Positions 17,908-26,542 of a DNA stretch of 64,000 bases are shown in pieces. The stretch is from Allorhizobium paknamense. GTDB lineage: Bacteria; Pseudomonadota; Alphaproteobacteria; Rhizobiales; Rhizobiaceae. A program made the position numbers and the translations under genes. Where the stretch lies: NCBI RefSeq assembly GCF_030815125.1, contig NZ_JAUSWH010000005.1, positions 62,001 to 126,000 of the forward strand, read 5' to 3'. The first letter of the stretch is position 1; the number at the start of each line of letters is the position of its first letter. Under the pieces are notes generated by a model that saw only the letters and a list, made by a program, of their open reading frames with translations, did not search any database and was not told the origin of the DNA.

Positions 17908-20058
17908 TTGAATGCTGACGTTTTCCCGGAAGCGGTGGATTCCGGACTGTCTGCTCTTTGCGGTATTGCCGCCTTCTTCAGGATCGCGGCCGATCCCCGG
18001 CATCTGCAAAAGGAACTCGCCCTGATCGGGCGAAGCGCCGATGAGGATGATCTGGTGCGGGCTGCCGCCATGATCGGCCTCAAGGCGCGCACCATCACCG
18101 GCCTGACGGAAAAGCGGCTCAATACCGTGCCCGTGCCGACCATTGCCTGCATGAGCGATGGCGGCTTTCAGGTCTATGCGGGCAAGACGCCGGGCGGCAG
18201 CTATCGGGTGGTCGATCCGATCACCAAGGTGGCGCGTGAGCTCACCCTCGAAGCCCTGCTGGCGGAACTGGGCCGCAAGCTCGTCCTGGTGGGATTGAAG
18301 GTTGGCGGCCAGGGCACCGATCCGCGAAAATTCGGCTTGAGCTGGTTCCTGCCGTCGATCTGGCGCTATCGCAGGCCGATCATGCATGTGCTGCTGGCCT
18401 CCTTTTTCGTCCAGATCTTCGCGCTGGTCTCGCCGCTGTTCTTTCAGGTGGTGGTGGACAAGGTGCTGACGCATAAGGGCTATTCGACGCTCATCGTCCT
18501 GGTCGTCGGGCTTGCCATTGTCGGGCTTTTCGATGTGGTGCTGAAATATCTGCGCAGCTACGCGCTGTCGCACACCACCAACCGGATCGACATCGAACTC
18601 GGCCAGCGTCTTTTCCGCCATCTTCTGCATCTGCCGCTCGGTTACTTCGAGACCCGGCCTGCGGGCCATACGGTGGCGAGAGTAAGAGAGCTGGAAACCA
18701 TCCGCAATTTCCTGACCGGGCAGGCGCTGTTTTCGGTCATCGATCTTTTCTTCACCATCGTGGCGATCGGCGTTCTTTCCCTCTACTCGATCTGGCTGAC
18801 GCTGATCGTCGTCGCCTCGATTCCGCTCTATGTGCTGATTGCTCTTCTGGTCCGTCCTACCCTGCGCAGCAAGATCAACGAGAAATTCAACCGTGGGGCC
18901 ATCAGCCAGCAGTTTCTGGTGGAGGCTGTCGTTGGCATCCACACGGTGAAAGCCGGTGCCGTGGAGCCTGTCATGCAGGCGCAATGGGCGGAGAGGCTGG
19001 CGGCCTATGTGCGCACCAGCTTCGAGGTGACGATGCTGAGCGCCGGTGGTCAGAACGCTATTCAATATGTCAGCAAGATTTCCACCGCCCTTATCCTCTT
19101 GTTCGGTGCCAGGGCGGTCATCGATAACGACCTGACGGTGGGCGGGCTGATTGCCTTCAACATGATTGCCGGGCAGGTCTCCCAGCCCATCCTGCGCCTC
19201 TCGCAGGTGTGGCAGGATTTCCAGCAGGTTCAGATTTCCATGGACAGGCTCGGCGATATTCTCAACTTCCCGACGGAATATGCGCCAAAGACGGCGCTGA
19301 CGCTGGCGCGTCCTCGCGGCGGCATCGACATTCGCGACGTCACCTTTCGCTACCGGCCAGGCGGACCGGAAATCCTGAAATCCGTCAGCCTCTCGGTCCG
19401 GCCAGGGGAAATCATCGGCATCGTCGGCTCATCCGGTTCCGGAAAATCCACGCTGACGAAACTGGTGCAGCGGCTCTACAGCCCGGAACAGGGGCAGGTC
19501 CTGCTCGACGGTACGGATATTTCCCAGCTCGATCCCGCCTGGCTCCGCAGCCAGATCGGCGTCGTGCTCCAGGAAAACCTGTTATTCAACAGAACCATTC
19601 ACGACAATATCGCCTTTGCCAATCCCGCCCTGCCACGGGCCACGGTGATTGCCATCGCCAATCTGGCCGGTGCGGATGAGTTCATCTCCAAGCTGCCGCA
19701 GGGCTATGACACGCTGATCGAGGAGCGTGGCGCCAATCTCTCCGGTGGTCAGCGGCAACGGATTGCCATTGCCCGGGCGCTTGCCACCAATCCACCCATC
19801 CTGATTTTCGATGAGGCGACCTCGGCGCTCGATTATGAAAGCGAACGGGTGATCCAGAACAATATGAGCAAGATATCCCAAGGCCGCACGGTGCTGATCA
19901 TCGCCCATCGGTTGGCCGCTGTTCGGCCTTGTCATCGCATCGTCGGCATGGCGGATGGGCGGATTGCCGAGGTCGGCAGCCATGCGGAACTGCTGGCAAG
20001 ACCGGAAGGCATCTATGCCCGGCTCTGGGCGCTGCAGAACGATCCGGCGGGTGTGTGA
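17908..20058 (+). CDS. Type I secretion ABC transporter (HlyB/PrtD-like, C39-like N-domain)
   Basis: Inner-membrane exporter ATPase of a type I secretion system, 716 residues. The N-terminal ~130 residues resemble the C39 peptidase or peptidase-like domain: LCGIAAFF keeps a Cys at about residue 18 in the place of the catalytic Cys, but the usual catalytic HxVV motif is replaced by GGFQVYAG, so proteolysis is unlikely. Six membrane spans follow (about 150-430). The ATPase domain has Walker A GSSGSGKS at about 504-511, signature LSGGQRQR, Walker B IFDEATSALD and AHRL. The start is TTG at 17908, set by GGGAGG 5 nt upstream. Its stop overlaps the start of the HlyD gene (TGATG). The likely substrate is the giant protein encoded upstream. 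No outer-membrane TolC partner is in the window. Confidence 0.9.
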   Translation: MNADVFPEAVDSGLSALCGIAAFFRIAADPRHLQKELALIGRSADEDDLVRAAAMIGLKARTITGLTEKRLNTVPVPTIACMSDGGFQVYAGKTPGGSYRVVDPITKVARELTLEALLAELGRKLVLVGLKVGGQGTDPRKFGLSWFLPSIWRYRRPIMHVLLASFFVQIFALVSPLFFQVVVDKVLTHKGYSTLIVLVVGLAIVGLFDVVLKYLRSYALSHTTNRIDIELGQRLFRHLLHLPLGYFETRPAGHTVARVRELETIRNFLTGQALFSVIDLFFTIVAIGVLSLYSIWLTLIVVASIPLYVLIALLVRPTLRSKINEKFNRGAISQQFLVEAVVGIHTVKAGAVEPVMQAQWAERLAAYVRTSFEVTMLSAGGQNAIQYVSKISTALILLFGARAVIDNDLTVGGLIAFNMIAGQVSQPILRLSQVWQDFQQVQISMDRLGDILNFPTEYAPKTALTLARPRGGIDIRDVTFRYRPGGPEILKSVSLSVRPGEIIGIVGSSGSGKSTLTKLVQRLYSPEQGQVLLDGTDISQLDPAWLRSQIGVVLQENLLFNRTIHDNIAFANPALPRATVIAIANLAGADEFISKLPQGYDTLIEERGANLSGGQRQRIAIARALATNPPILIFDEATSALDYESERVIQNNMSKISQGRTVLIIAHRLAAVRPCHRIVGMADGRIAEVGSHAELLARPEGIYARLWALQNDPAGV

Positions 20059-21533
20059 TGAACGCACCTTTCAAACAGCCAGCCGGTCCGGTCCGCCTGT
20101 TCCGCAAACGCCAGAACCCCCTGCGGTCCGATCAGGAATTTCTGGCGCCTGCGCTGGAAATTCTCGAAACGCCGCCGTCGCCGGTCCGCATGGCCCTGAT
20201 CGTCATCCTGACGGTCCTGTTTGCCACGGCCATTGCCTGGGCGGCCATCAGCCGGATCGATATTATCGCAACCGCGCGAGGCAAGATCGAGCCGACCCTG
20301 AAGGTCAAGATCGTGCAACCCCTCGCGACCGGCAAGGTTTCTGAGGTACTGGTGGAGAACGGCGATCATGTCGGCAAGGGCGATGTGCTTGTCCGTCTCG
20401 ACGACGCGGCTGCCGCGTCGCAATATGACAATCTGTCGGAGCAACTGGCAGCGAGCGAGGCGGAAAGTGCGCGCCGCAAGGCGGTGATCGACACGGTCTC
20501 GTCACCGGGCTGGTTCCAGTCCAGGACGACGCATATCGTGGTGGATTGGCCCGAGGATATCAATGCCACTCTGCGCCATCGCGAGCAGACCGTTCTCGAC
20601 CGGGATATGGAGCAACTGGCTGCCGAACTTTATCTTATCGATAGCCAGATCACCCAGAAAACCATCGATTCCAATGCCTTCGCCGCTACGGTGAACGCCC
20701 AGCAGACCCTGTTGGCCACGATGAACAAGCTCACCGCCATGCGCGAGAGCTTGAGCCGCAACGATGCCATGTCTACGGCGGAGTGGCTGACAGCCCTGCA
20801 GGAGGAAGAGAAGGAGCAGGTGGCCCTGCAAAGCGATATCAGCCAGAAAAGCGATGCAGATGCCGATATTGCCGTTTTGCAGCGGCAGGGGGTTTCGACC
20901 ATTCAGACCTTCCTTGCCGATTATGCCCAAAAGCTGGAGGACGCCGATGAGCAGGTGCAGGAACTGACTCAGCAGGTGCGGGAGGCAAAGGCCCAGCTCG
21001 ATGACATGACGCTGCTCAGCCCGGTGGAGGGAACCATCGAGGCCTCGACCCTCACCTCGATCGGGCAGGTCGTTGCCAGCGGTGCGGAAGTGATGCGCGT
21101 GGTGCCCGAAGGCAGCCATCTCGATATCCAGGCCTTCATCACCAATGATGAAATCGGCTTCGTTAAAGTCGGGCAGGAGGCGACCATCAAGGTCGCCGCC
21201 TATCCCTATACGCAATATGGTACCATCAAGGGCACGGTCGTGAAAGTTGGCAAGGACGCGGTGTCAGCGGCGCAGGCGCAGGCCGATCTTGCCGATCCCT
21301 CCTTCACCATGAACACGGCGGGCGCCGGTAGCAGCGGCCAATCCTCCGATACGCTGGTGTTTCCGGTCACTGTCCAGTTGGAGCGCAACTATATCGGCAC
21401 GGAGCAAAGCGGCGCTTACCTTTCTCCGGGCATGTCCGTTTCCGCCGATATCAATACCGGTGACAGAACGATCCTCGCCTACCTCTTCGCCCCGCTCGTG
21501 GATGTCGCCAGCTCCGCTCTGCATGAGCGGTGA
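20058..21533 (+). CDS. Type I secretion membrane fusion protein (HlyD family)
   Basis: Periplasmic adaptor of the type I secretion system, 491 residues. A short cytoplasmic tail is followed by one membrane span (about residues 44-64). A lipoyl/biotinyl-like half follows (KIVQPLATGKVSEVLVENGD). A long coiled-coil region (about 120-330, rich in Glu/Gln/Ala) and the matching lipoyl half (LLSPVEGTIEASTLTSIGQ) come next, then the beta-barrel region (FVKVGQEATIKVAAYPYTQ). It overlaps the ABC transporter gene by 1 nt, so the two are coupled. It would join the ABC exporter to an outer-membrane TolC-type channel encoded elsewhere. A hairpin of family C follows its stop codon. Confidence 0.9.
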   Translation: MNAPFKQPAGPVRLFRKRQNPLRSDQEFLAPALEILETPPSPVRMALIVILTVLFATAIAWAAISRIDIIATARGKIEPTLKVKIVQPLATGKVSEVLVENGDHVGKGDVLVRLDDAAAASQYDNLSEQLAASEAESARRKAVIDTVSSPGWFQSRTTHIVVDWPEDINATLRHREQTVLDRDMEQLAAELYLIDSQITQKTIDSNAFAATVNAQQTLLATMNKLTAMRESLSRNDAMSTAEWLTALQEEEKEQVALQSDISQKSDADADIAVLQRQGVSTIQTFLADYAQKLEDADEQVQELTQQVREAKAQLDDMTLLSPVEGTIEASTLTSIGQVVASGAEVMRVVPEGSHLDIQAFITNDEIGFVKVGQEATIKVAAYPYTQYGTIKGTVVKVGKDAVSAAQAQADLADPSFTMNTAGAGSSGQSSDTLVFPVTVQLERNYIGTEQSGAYLSPGMSVSADINTGDRTILAYLFAPLVDVASSALHER

Positions 21534-21534
21534 T

Positions 21535-21563
21535 ACGAAGAGCCATCGAGAATGGCTCTTCGC
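21535..21563 (+). terminator. Hairpin after hlyD-like gene (repeat family C, copy 2)
   Basis: CGAAGAGCCAT (21536-21546) pairs with ATGGCTCTTCG (21552-21562), loop CGAGA. The arms closely match the agpD terminator at 7131-7165. A T-run (CTTTTTT) begins about 28 nt later. It would end or reduce transcription before the pepsin-like gene. Confidence 0.6.
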
Positions 21564-21602
21564 ATAAGACGCCGGCTTGCTTTTTTCAGGAAGGAATGCA
21601 GC

Positions 21603-22610
21603 ATGAAATCGAAAGCCCTGACCCTTGCCCTCCTTGCTTTTGCGCCGCAGGTCGCCGGCGTCTCACCGCTCCAGGCCGCGGAGCGTATGGTGATCCCGAT
21701 CCACGCCACGGAGCGTTACGGTATCACGCATTATGAAATCGAGGTTCGGATCGGCGGCGTTCCGGTTGAGGCTCTGCTCGACAGCGGCTCGACGGGATTG
21801 TATGTGCTGGCTGATGCCGTGCAGGGCCAGACGTTCGAACAAACGGGACGGCAGATGCATACCGGCTATTCCAATGGCCAGCGATTGCAGGGCGACATTG
21901 CCATAGCAGATCTCTCCTTCGCCGATGGCAGTGTGCAGCAGAAGGTGCCGATCGGTCTCATCCAGGACATTAACTGCGATCCCGCCAACAAGCGCTGCAC
22001 GCTGCCGCCGGAGCAGCGGAAGACGGGAGACATTCTCGGCAAGGGCGCCTTTCAGGCGATCATCGGCGTGAGCATGCCCTCGGCGACCTTGAAAAAACCC
22101 ATTCCCAATCCGCTGACCCGCTTTGCCGATTCCTGGATCCTGGATCTGCCGCGCCCCGGCCACAAGGAAGGGCAGATCATCCTCAACCCCAGCGCTGAGG
22201 AGGTTGCCGGATTTAAGCGCTTCCCTGCCGGGACGGGTCCCAATGTCGGCGGCGGACGGGACAACCCCATACCCGGCTGCCTGACCATTGCCCATCCCGC
22301 GCGCCGATATTGCGGTCCCATCGTTCTCGATAGCGGCAATCCGGTGATTACCGTCATCACCGACGAGCCACAACACAGGCTGCCGCCGGGCACGCCCGTG
22401 ACGATGGCCTTCGGTCCAGACGAGGCGTCGCAGCTGAAAGCGGGCTTCACCGTTGGCCGCGCCAAGGGGGATTCCACCACCGTGCTGGTCGGGCCCTTTC
22501 CCTATTACCAGCAGCCGCCAACCCGGGTTCTGATCGGTGTCGAGGTCTACAAGCACTTTGCGGTGCTCTATGACGAGAAGAATGCCGAGATCGGCTTGAA
22601 GCCCTTTTGA
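21603..22610 (+). CDS. Secreted pepsin-like (two-lobed) aspartic protease homologue
   Basis: Exported protein of 335 residues with a signal peptide (about 1-26, ending LQA-AE). It has the layout of a two-lobed pepsin-type (A1) aspartic protease: first active-site motif LLDSGSTGLYVL with Asp60; a flap-like segment GYSNGQRLQGDIAIADLSF; IIGVSMPSA, matching the pepsin ILGLAYPSI position; second motif IVLDSGNPVITV with Asp243; and a C-terminus VLIGVEVYKHFAVLYDEKNA then IGLKPF, matching the pepsin ILGDVFxRxYYxVFD...GLA pattern. Four Cys in two pairs suggest disulfides. Pepsin homologues are uncommon in bacteria. The start at 21603 follows AGGAAGGA; an upstream in-frame ATG lacks a signal-peptide layout. 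It sits directly after the type I exporter genes and could process surface or secreted proteins. Activity is inferred, not shown. Confidence 0.75.
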   Translation: MKSKALTLALLAFAPQVAGVSPLQAAERMVIPIHATERYGITHYEIEVRIGGVPVEALLDSGSTGLYVLADAVQGQTFEQTGRQMHTGYSNGQRLQGDIAIADLSFADGSVQQKVPIGLIQDINCDPANKRCTLPPEQRKTGDILGKGAFQAIIGVSMPSATLKKPIPNPLTRFADSWILDLPRPGHKEGQIILNPSAEEVAGFKRFPAGTGPNVGGGRDNPIPGCLTIAHPARRYCGPIVLDSGNPVITVITDEPQHRLPPGTPVTMAFGPDEASQLKAGFTVGRAKGDSTTVLVGPFPYYQQPPTRVLIGVEVYKHFAVLYDEKNAEIGLKPF

Positions 22611-22652
22611 TCCGGCACAAGGTGCGACCGCCACAGATTCACCGGTCGGCTT

Positions 22653-22725
22653 ATGCTCTAAGCATTTGTTTTTACGCATTTCCGAACGGAAAACCGCGAC
22701 GACACTTTTCCTGGAAATGCTCTAA
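22653..22725. repeat. Rhizobial intergenic mosaic repeat, copy 2 (family A)
   Basis: It starts TGCTCTAAGCATTTG and ends GGAAATGCTCTAA, with the palindromic core ATTTCCGAACGGAAAACCG. It sits between the convergent pepsin-like and LysR genes, where the folded element can act as a terminator for both. Confidence 0.75.
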
Positions 22726-23594
22726 CAAACCCCCGTCAGCCAATCCGCAAAGCTTCTCGCCAGCCGTCTCTGGCTGCCGGATTTCGGGTAGGCGACGTAA
22801 TGGCCGATATAGCGATTGTCTCGTCCTGTTCCGGAGAAGGGCCGCACCAGCTTGCCGCTTGCAAGCTCGGAGCGCGCCAGCACATCGGATTCCAGCGCGA
22901 TACCGAGCCCGTTGACGGCTGCGGAAAGCGCCAGGAAGCTGCGGTCGAAGCTCATGGAGGGGGCGGGCGGGCGGCCCAGATTATTGAGCTCGAACCAGTC
23001 CAGCCATTGAATTCGCTTCAGGTCGCTCCGGATCAGCGGTTCCCGAAACAGGTCCTTCGGGGAGCGCAGCCGCTCTGCAACCTCGGGCGAGCAGAGTGGT
23101 GAGACGATTTCCTCCGCCAGCGGCATGATGATCAGATCTTCCCGGTTCAGCGGTTCGCCGTAAACGATGTCTGCATCGAACAGCCCGTCCACGAAACGCG
23201 CATAGCTAGTGCTGGCGGCAATGCGCACCTCGACGCCAGGATGGGCTTTGAGAAACTCCGGCAGTTTCGGCGAAAGCACCTGGGCGGCAAAGCTCGGGGC
23301 GCAATGCACGCGCAGGGTTTGCGCCTTGTTGGATGAAATCAGTTCAACTCCCCGCCGCAATTCCTCGAAGGCATTGGAGGCGTGCGCCAGCAGTGTCTGG
23401 CCCTGGAGGGTCAGGGATACCTGCCGGGTTGTCCGTTCGAAAAGCGCGATGCCCAGATCGCGTTCCAGCCTGACAATAGCGTGGCTTACGGCACTTGGCG
23501 ACAGGTTGAGCTCTTCGGCGGCAGCCCGGAAGGACCCTAGCCGGGCGGCGGCCTCGAAGATGCGCATGGCGGAAAGAGAGGTCATTTGCAGCAT
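22722..23594 (-). CDS. LysR-family transcriptional regulator (GcvA-like)
   Basis: LysR-type regulator of 290 residues. The N-terminal winged helix-turn-helix (SAMRIFEAAARLGSFRAAAE, then LNLSPSAVSHAIVRLE) is of the GcvA type, followed by a periplasmic-binding-like effector domain from about residue 90. It is divergent from the SDR/transketolase/transporter cluster at 23749 with a 154-bp gap, the usual position for a local activator, so it probably controls that cluster. The inducer is unknown but is likely the transported sugar or an intermediate. Two starts are close (23594 and 23585) and neither has a strong ribosome-binding site. Confidence 0.85.
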   Translation of the reverse strand: MLQMTSLSAMRIFEAAARLGSFRAAAEELNLSPSAVSHAIVRLERDLGIALFERTTRQVSLTLQGQTLLAHASNAFEELRRGVELISSNKAQTLRVHCAPSFAAQVLSPKLPEFLKAHPGVEVRIAASTSYARFVDGLFDADIVYGEPLNREDLIIMPLAEEIVSPLCSPEVAERLRSPKDLFREPLIRSDLKRIQWLDWFELNNLGRPPAPSMSFDRSFLALSAAVNGLGIALESDVLARSELASGKLVRPFSGTGRDNRYIGHYVAYPKSGSQRRLARSFADWLTGVC

Positions 23595-23748
23595 GGGATT
23601 AGTGAACCAGATTCAACAACCGATGTAAACTTGGCGTTTGAAAGCCGGCGCGTCATCCGTCACCTTTCCGTCACACGAGCGAGTGGTCGCCGTGGCGAAT
23701 GGACATGTCCGATGGCTTTGGGAAGGGCGTCGGGAGGAGATTTTACAA

Positions 23749-24510
23749 ATGTTGTTGAAAGGGAAGACCGCCGTCATTTCCGGCGCGGCGAGTAAGCGCG
23801 GTATTGGCCGGGCAACGGCTGAACTGTTTGCCGAACATGGGGCCCGTATTGCTATTCTCGATATTGATGCGGATGCCGCCGCGGCTGCCGCATCCGAACT
23901 GCCGAAGGTCGACACAGGTGCTCATATCGGCCTTCGCTGCGATGTGGCCGACCGTGCCTCCTGCCAGCAGGCAGCCGATGCGGCCATCGCCGCCTTTGGT
24001 GTTACTCATATTCTGATCAACAATGCCGGCATCACCCAGCCGGTCAAGACGCTCGAGATTTCGGATGCGGACTGGCAGCGCATCGTCGCCGTCAACATGA
24101 CCGGCGTGCTGAACCTCAGCCAGGTCTTCATTCCGAACATGCGCGATCATGGTGGCGGCTCGATTGCCTGCATGTCTTCGGTCTCCGCCCAGCGCGGCGG
24201 CGGTATTTTCGGTGGTCCGCACTATTCCGCTGCCAAGGCCGGCGTTCTCGGTCTGGCCAAGGCCATGGCGCGTGAATTCGGCCCGGCGGGCATCCGGGTG
24301 AACTCCGTCACACCCGGCCTGATCCAGACCGACATCACCGGTGACAAGCTCACCCCTGAGATGCGCACAGACATTCTCAAGGGCATTCCGCTCAACCGTC
24401 TGGGTGACGCGCGCGACGTGGCCAATATCTACCTCTTCCTGGCTTCCGATCTGTCTGCCTACGTCACCGGCGCGGTGATCGACGTCAATGGCGGCATGCT
24501 CATCCATTGA
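23749..24510 (+). CDS. SDR-family NAD(P)-dependent dehydrogenase
   Basis: Classical short-chain dehydrogenase, 253 residues. It has the Rossmann glycine motif SGAASKRGIG (about 11-20), NNAG at about 91-94, the catalytic Ser in the CMSSVSAQ segment and YSAAK at about 159-163. It probably oxidises a sugar or polyol alcohol group in the cytoplasm. The ATG at 23749 is set by GGGAGGAG 9 nt upstream; longer upstream reading frames lack such a signal. It is the first gene of a same-strand cluster with a split transketolase, so its product may feed the transketolase. The exact substrate cannot be read from sequence. Confidence 0.88.
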   Translation: MLLKGKTAVISGAASKRGIGRATAELFAEHGARIAILDIDADAAAAAASELPKVDTGAHIGLRCDVADRASCQQAADAAIAAFGVTHILINNAGITQPVKTLEISDADWQRIVAVNMTGVLNLSQVFIPNMRDHGGGSIACMSSVSAQRGGGIFGGPHYSAAKAGVLGLAKAMAREFGPAGIRVNSVTPGLIQTDITGDKLTPEMRTDILKGIPLNRLGDARDVANIYLFLASDLSAYVTGAVIDVNGGMLIH

Positions 24511-24547
24511 GTGGCCGCTGTTCAAGACCAGAAAAGGAAGAGCAAGC

Positions 24548-25387
24548 ATGACTGAGATCGGTCACAATGTCAGCCTGGCGGAAAGGGCGCGGCGCATTCG
24601 CCGCCATGCCCTGCGCATGGGCGAGGTTCAAGGGCAGGGCTATATTGCGCAGGCGCTCGGCGTGGCGGATGTGCTGGCGGTGTCCTATTTTCACGCTACC
24701 ACCTATCGTCCGGACGATCCGGAATGGGAAGGCCGCGACCGCTTCCTGCTGTCCATCGGTCACTATGCGATTGCGCTCTACGCGGCGCTGATCGAGGCAA
24801 AGATCATTCCCGAGGACGAACTTGAAACCTATGGCACGGACGATAGCCGCCTGCCGATGTCCGGCATGGCTGCCTACACGCCCGGCATGGAAATCACCGG
24901 CGGCTCCCTCGGCCATGGTCTTGGCATCGCGGTGGGCATGGCGCTCGCGCTGAAGCGCAAGCAGTCCAAATCCTTTGTCTACAATCTGTTTTCCGATGGC
25001 GAACTCGATGAGGGGTCCACCTGGGAAGCGGCCATGTCTGCCGGCTCCTACAAGCTGGACAACCTGATCGGCATCGTCGATGTCAACCAGATGCAGGCTG
25101 ACGGGCCATCGCTCGGCGTGATGAATTTCGAGCCGCTCGCCCCGAAATTCGAGGCCTTCGGCTGGTTCGTGCAGCGCGTCGACGGCAATGACATCGATGC
25201 GCTGGTTCGGGCCTTCGATGCCGCCCGCTATCATGAGGGCAATCAGCCGCGCATCATCATCTGCGACACCAGAATGGCCAAGGGGGTTCCCTTTCTGGAG
25301 GCGCGCGAGCGCAATCACTTCCTGCGGGTCGAGCCGCAGGAATGGGCGGAAGCCATCCGGATCATCGACGCGGGAGTTCCAGCATGA
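24548..25387 (+). CDS. Transketolase-like N-terminal subunit (thiamine diphosphate binding)
   Basis: N-terminal half of a split transketolase, 279 residues. It carries the pyrophosphate-binding core GGSLGHGLGIAVGMAL and the metal/ThDP motif SDGELDEGSTWEA at about 148-160, followed by DVNQMQADG at about 177-185, the Asn-containing end of the motif. It needs the next gene product, the pyrimidine-binding and C-terminal half, to act. Split transketolases are common in sugar catabolic clusters (for example apulose-4-phosphate transketolase AptAB) and usually act on special ketose phosphates rather than in the pentose phosphate cycle. Its stop overlaps the start of the partner gene (ATGA). Confidence 0.88.
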   Translation: MTEIGHNVSLAERARRIRRHALRMGEVQGQGYIAQALGVADVLAVSYFHATTYRPDDPEWEGRDRFLLSIGHYAIALYAALIEAKIIPEDELETYGTDDSRLPMSGMAAYTPGMEITGGSLGHGLGIAVGMALALKRKQSKSFVYNLFSDGELDEGSTWEAAMSAGSYKLDNLIGIVDVNQMQADGPSLGVMNFEPLAPKFEAFGWFVQRVDGNDIDALVRAFDAARYHEGNQPRIIICDTRMAKGVPFLEARERNHFLRVEPQEWAEAIRIIDAGVPA

Positions 25388-26415
25388 GACGCTCGAAATA
25401 TGAAAGACCCACGCATCTCATCGCGGGCGGGGACAGACCGCGTCTGACGACATCGGCGATGATCGCCTCCATAGCGGGTGCGGATCAGCCGACGAAACCG
25501 GCTCCCTTCGGTCACACCCTGTCGGCTCTGGCCGAAAAGGACGACAGGATTGTCGGCCTGTCGGCGGATCTGGCGAAATATACCGACCTGCACATTTTCC
25601 GCGCCGCGCACCCGGAACGGTTCTACCAGATGGGCATGGCCGAGCAATTGCTGATGATGTCGGCGGCGGGCATGGCGCGGGAGGGCTTACAGCCCTGGGT
25701 GACCACCTATGCGGTCTTCGCATCGCGCCGCGCCTATGATTTCATCTGCCTGGCGATTGCCGAGGAAATGCTGGACGTGAAAATCGTCTGCGCCCTGCCG
25801 GGGCTGACGACTGGCTATGGCCCCAGCCATCAGGCAACGGAAGATATCGCCATGTTCCGCGGCATGCCAAACCTGACGATCATCGATCCCTGCGATGCAC
25901 TGGAAATCGAACAGGCATTGCCGGCGATCGCGGCTCACAAAGGCCCGGTCTACATGCGCCTGCTGCGGGGCAATGTGCCGCTGGTGCTGGATGAGTATGG
26001 CTATAGCTTCGAATTCGGCAAGGCCAAGCTGATCCGCGACGGTCGCGACACGCTGATCATCTCCTCCGGGCTGATGACCATGCGGGCGCTGGAGGCAGCC
26101 AAAGCCCTGCAGAAGGACGGGATCGATGCCGGTGTTCTGCATGTACCGACCATCAAGCCGCTGGACGAGGAGACCATCCTTGCCGAATGCCGTAAGCAGA
26201 ACCGGCTGGTCGTCGTCGCCGAAAACCATACGGTGATCGGCGGACTGGGCGAGGCCGTCGCCGCGACGCTGATGCGCTCCGATGTCCGGCCTTCAGCTTT
26301 CCGGCAGATCGGTCTTCCAGACCAGTTTCTGGAAGCGGGAGCACTGCCGACGCTGCACGACATGTATGGCATCTCGACGCAGGCCGTCATCGCGCAGATC
26401 AAGGGCTGGCTCTGA
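25384..26415 (+). CDS. Transketolase-like C-terminal subunit
   Basis: Pyrimidine-binding and C-terminal half of the split transketolase, 343 residues. FYQMGMAEQLLMMSAAGMA contains the Glu (about residue 87) that activates thiamine diphosphate. ALPGLTTGYGPSHQATEDIA is the typical transketolase pyrimidine-domain stretch. The C-terminal domain (IISSGLMTMRALEAAKAL and later NHTVIGGLGEAVA) is complete. The N-terminal ~40 residues (RRSKYERPTHLIAGGD) are an extra extension before the domain. It overlaps the N-subunit gene by 4 nt, so the two are translationally coupled and expected in equal amounts. Confidence 0.88.
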   Translation: MRRSKYERPTHLIAGGDRPRLTTSAMIASIAGADQPTKPAPFGHTLSALAEKDDRIVGLSADLAKYTDLHIFRAAHPERFYQMGMAEQLLMMSAAGMAREGLQPWVTTYAVFASRRAYDFICLAIAEEMLDVKIVCALPGLTTGYGPSHQATEDIAMFRGMPNLTIIDPCDALEIEQALPAIAAHKGPVYMRLLRGNVPLVLDEYGYSFEFGKAKLIRDGRDTLIISSGLMTMRALEAAKALQKDGIDAGVLHVPTIKPLDEETILAECRKQNRLVVVAENHTVIGGLGEAVAATLMRSDVRPSAFRQIGLPDQFLEAGALPTLHDMYGISTQAVIAQIKGWL

Positions 26416-26542
26416 GGCTCGCTCTGCTGTCTGCGGGAGAGGGCGGGCCGAGGATTGAGGAGATCAGTGGTCCGTTTCGAAGAAAAGAAGGAGATGGGCC
26501 AACGGGGCCTGTCATCCTTCAGCATATTTCAGGAGGAGCATT

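Noticed and set aside
22611..22915. A possible small gene starting just after the pepsin-like gene
   Set aside because: It consists of mosaic repeat sequence and then the antisense of the LysR gene; no family match or ribosome-binding site.
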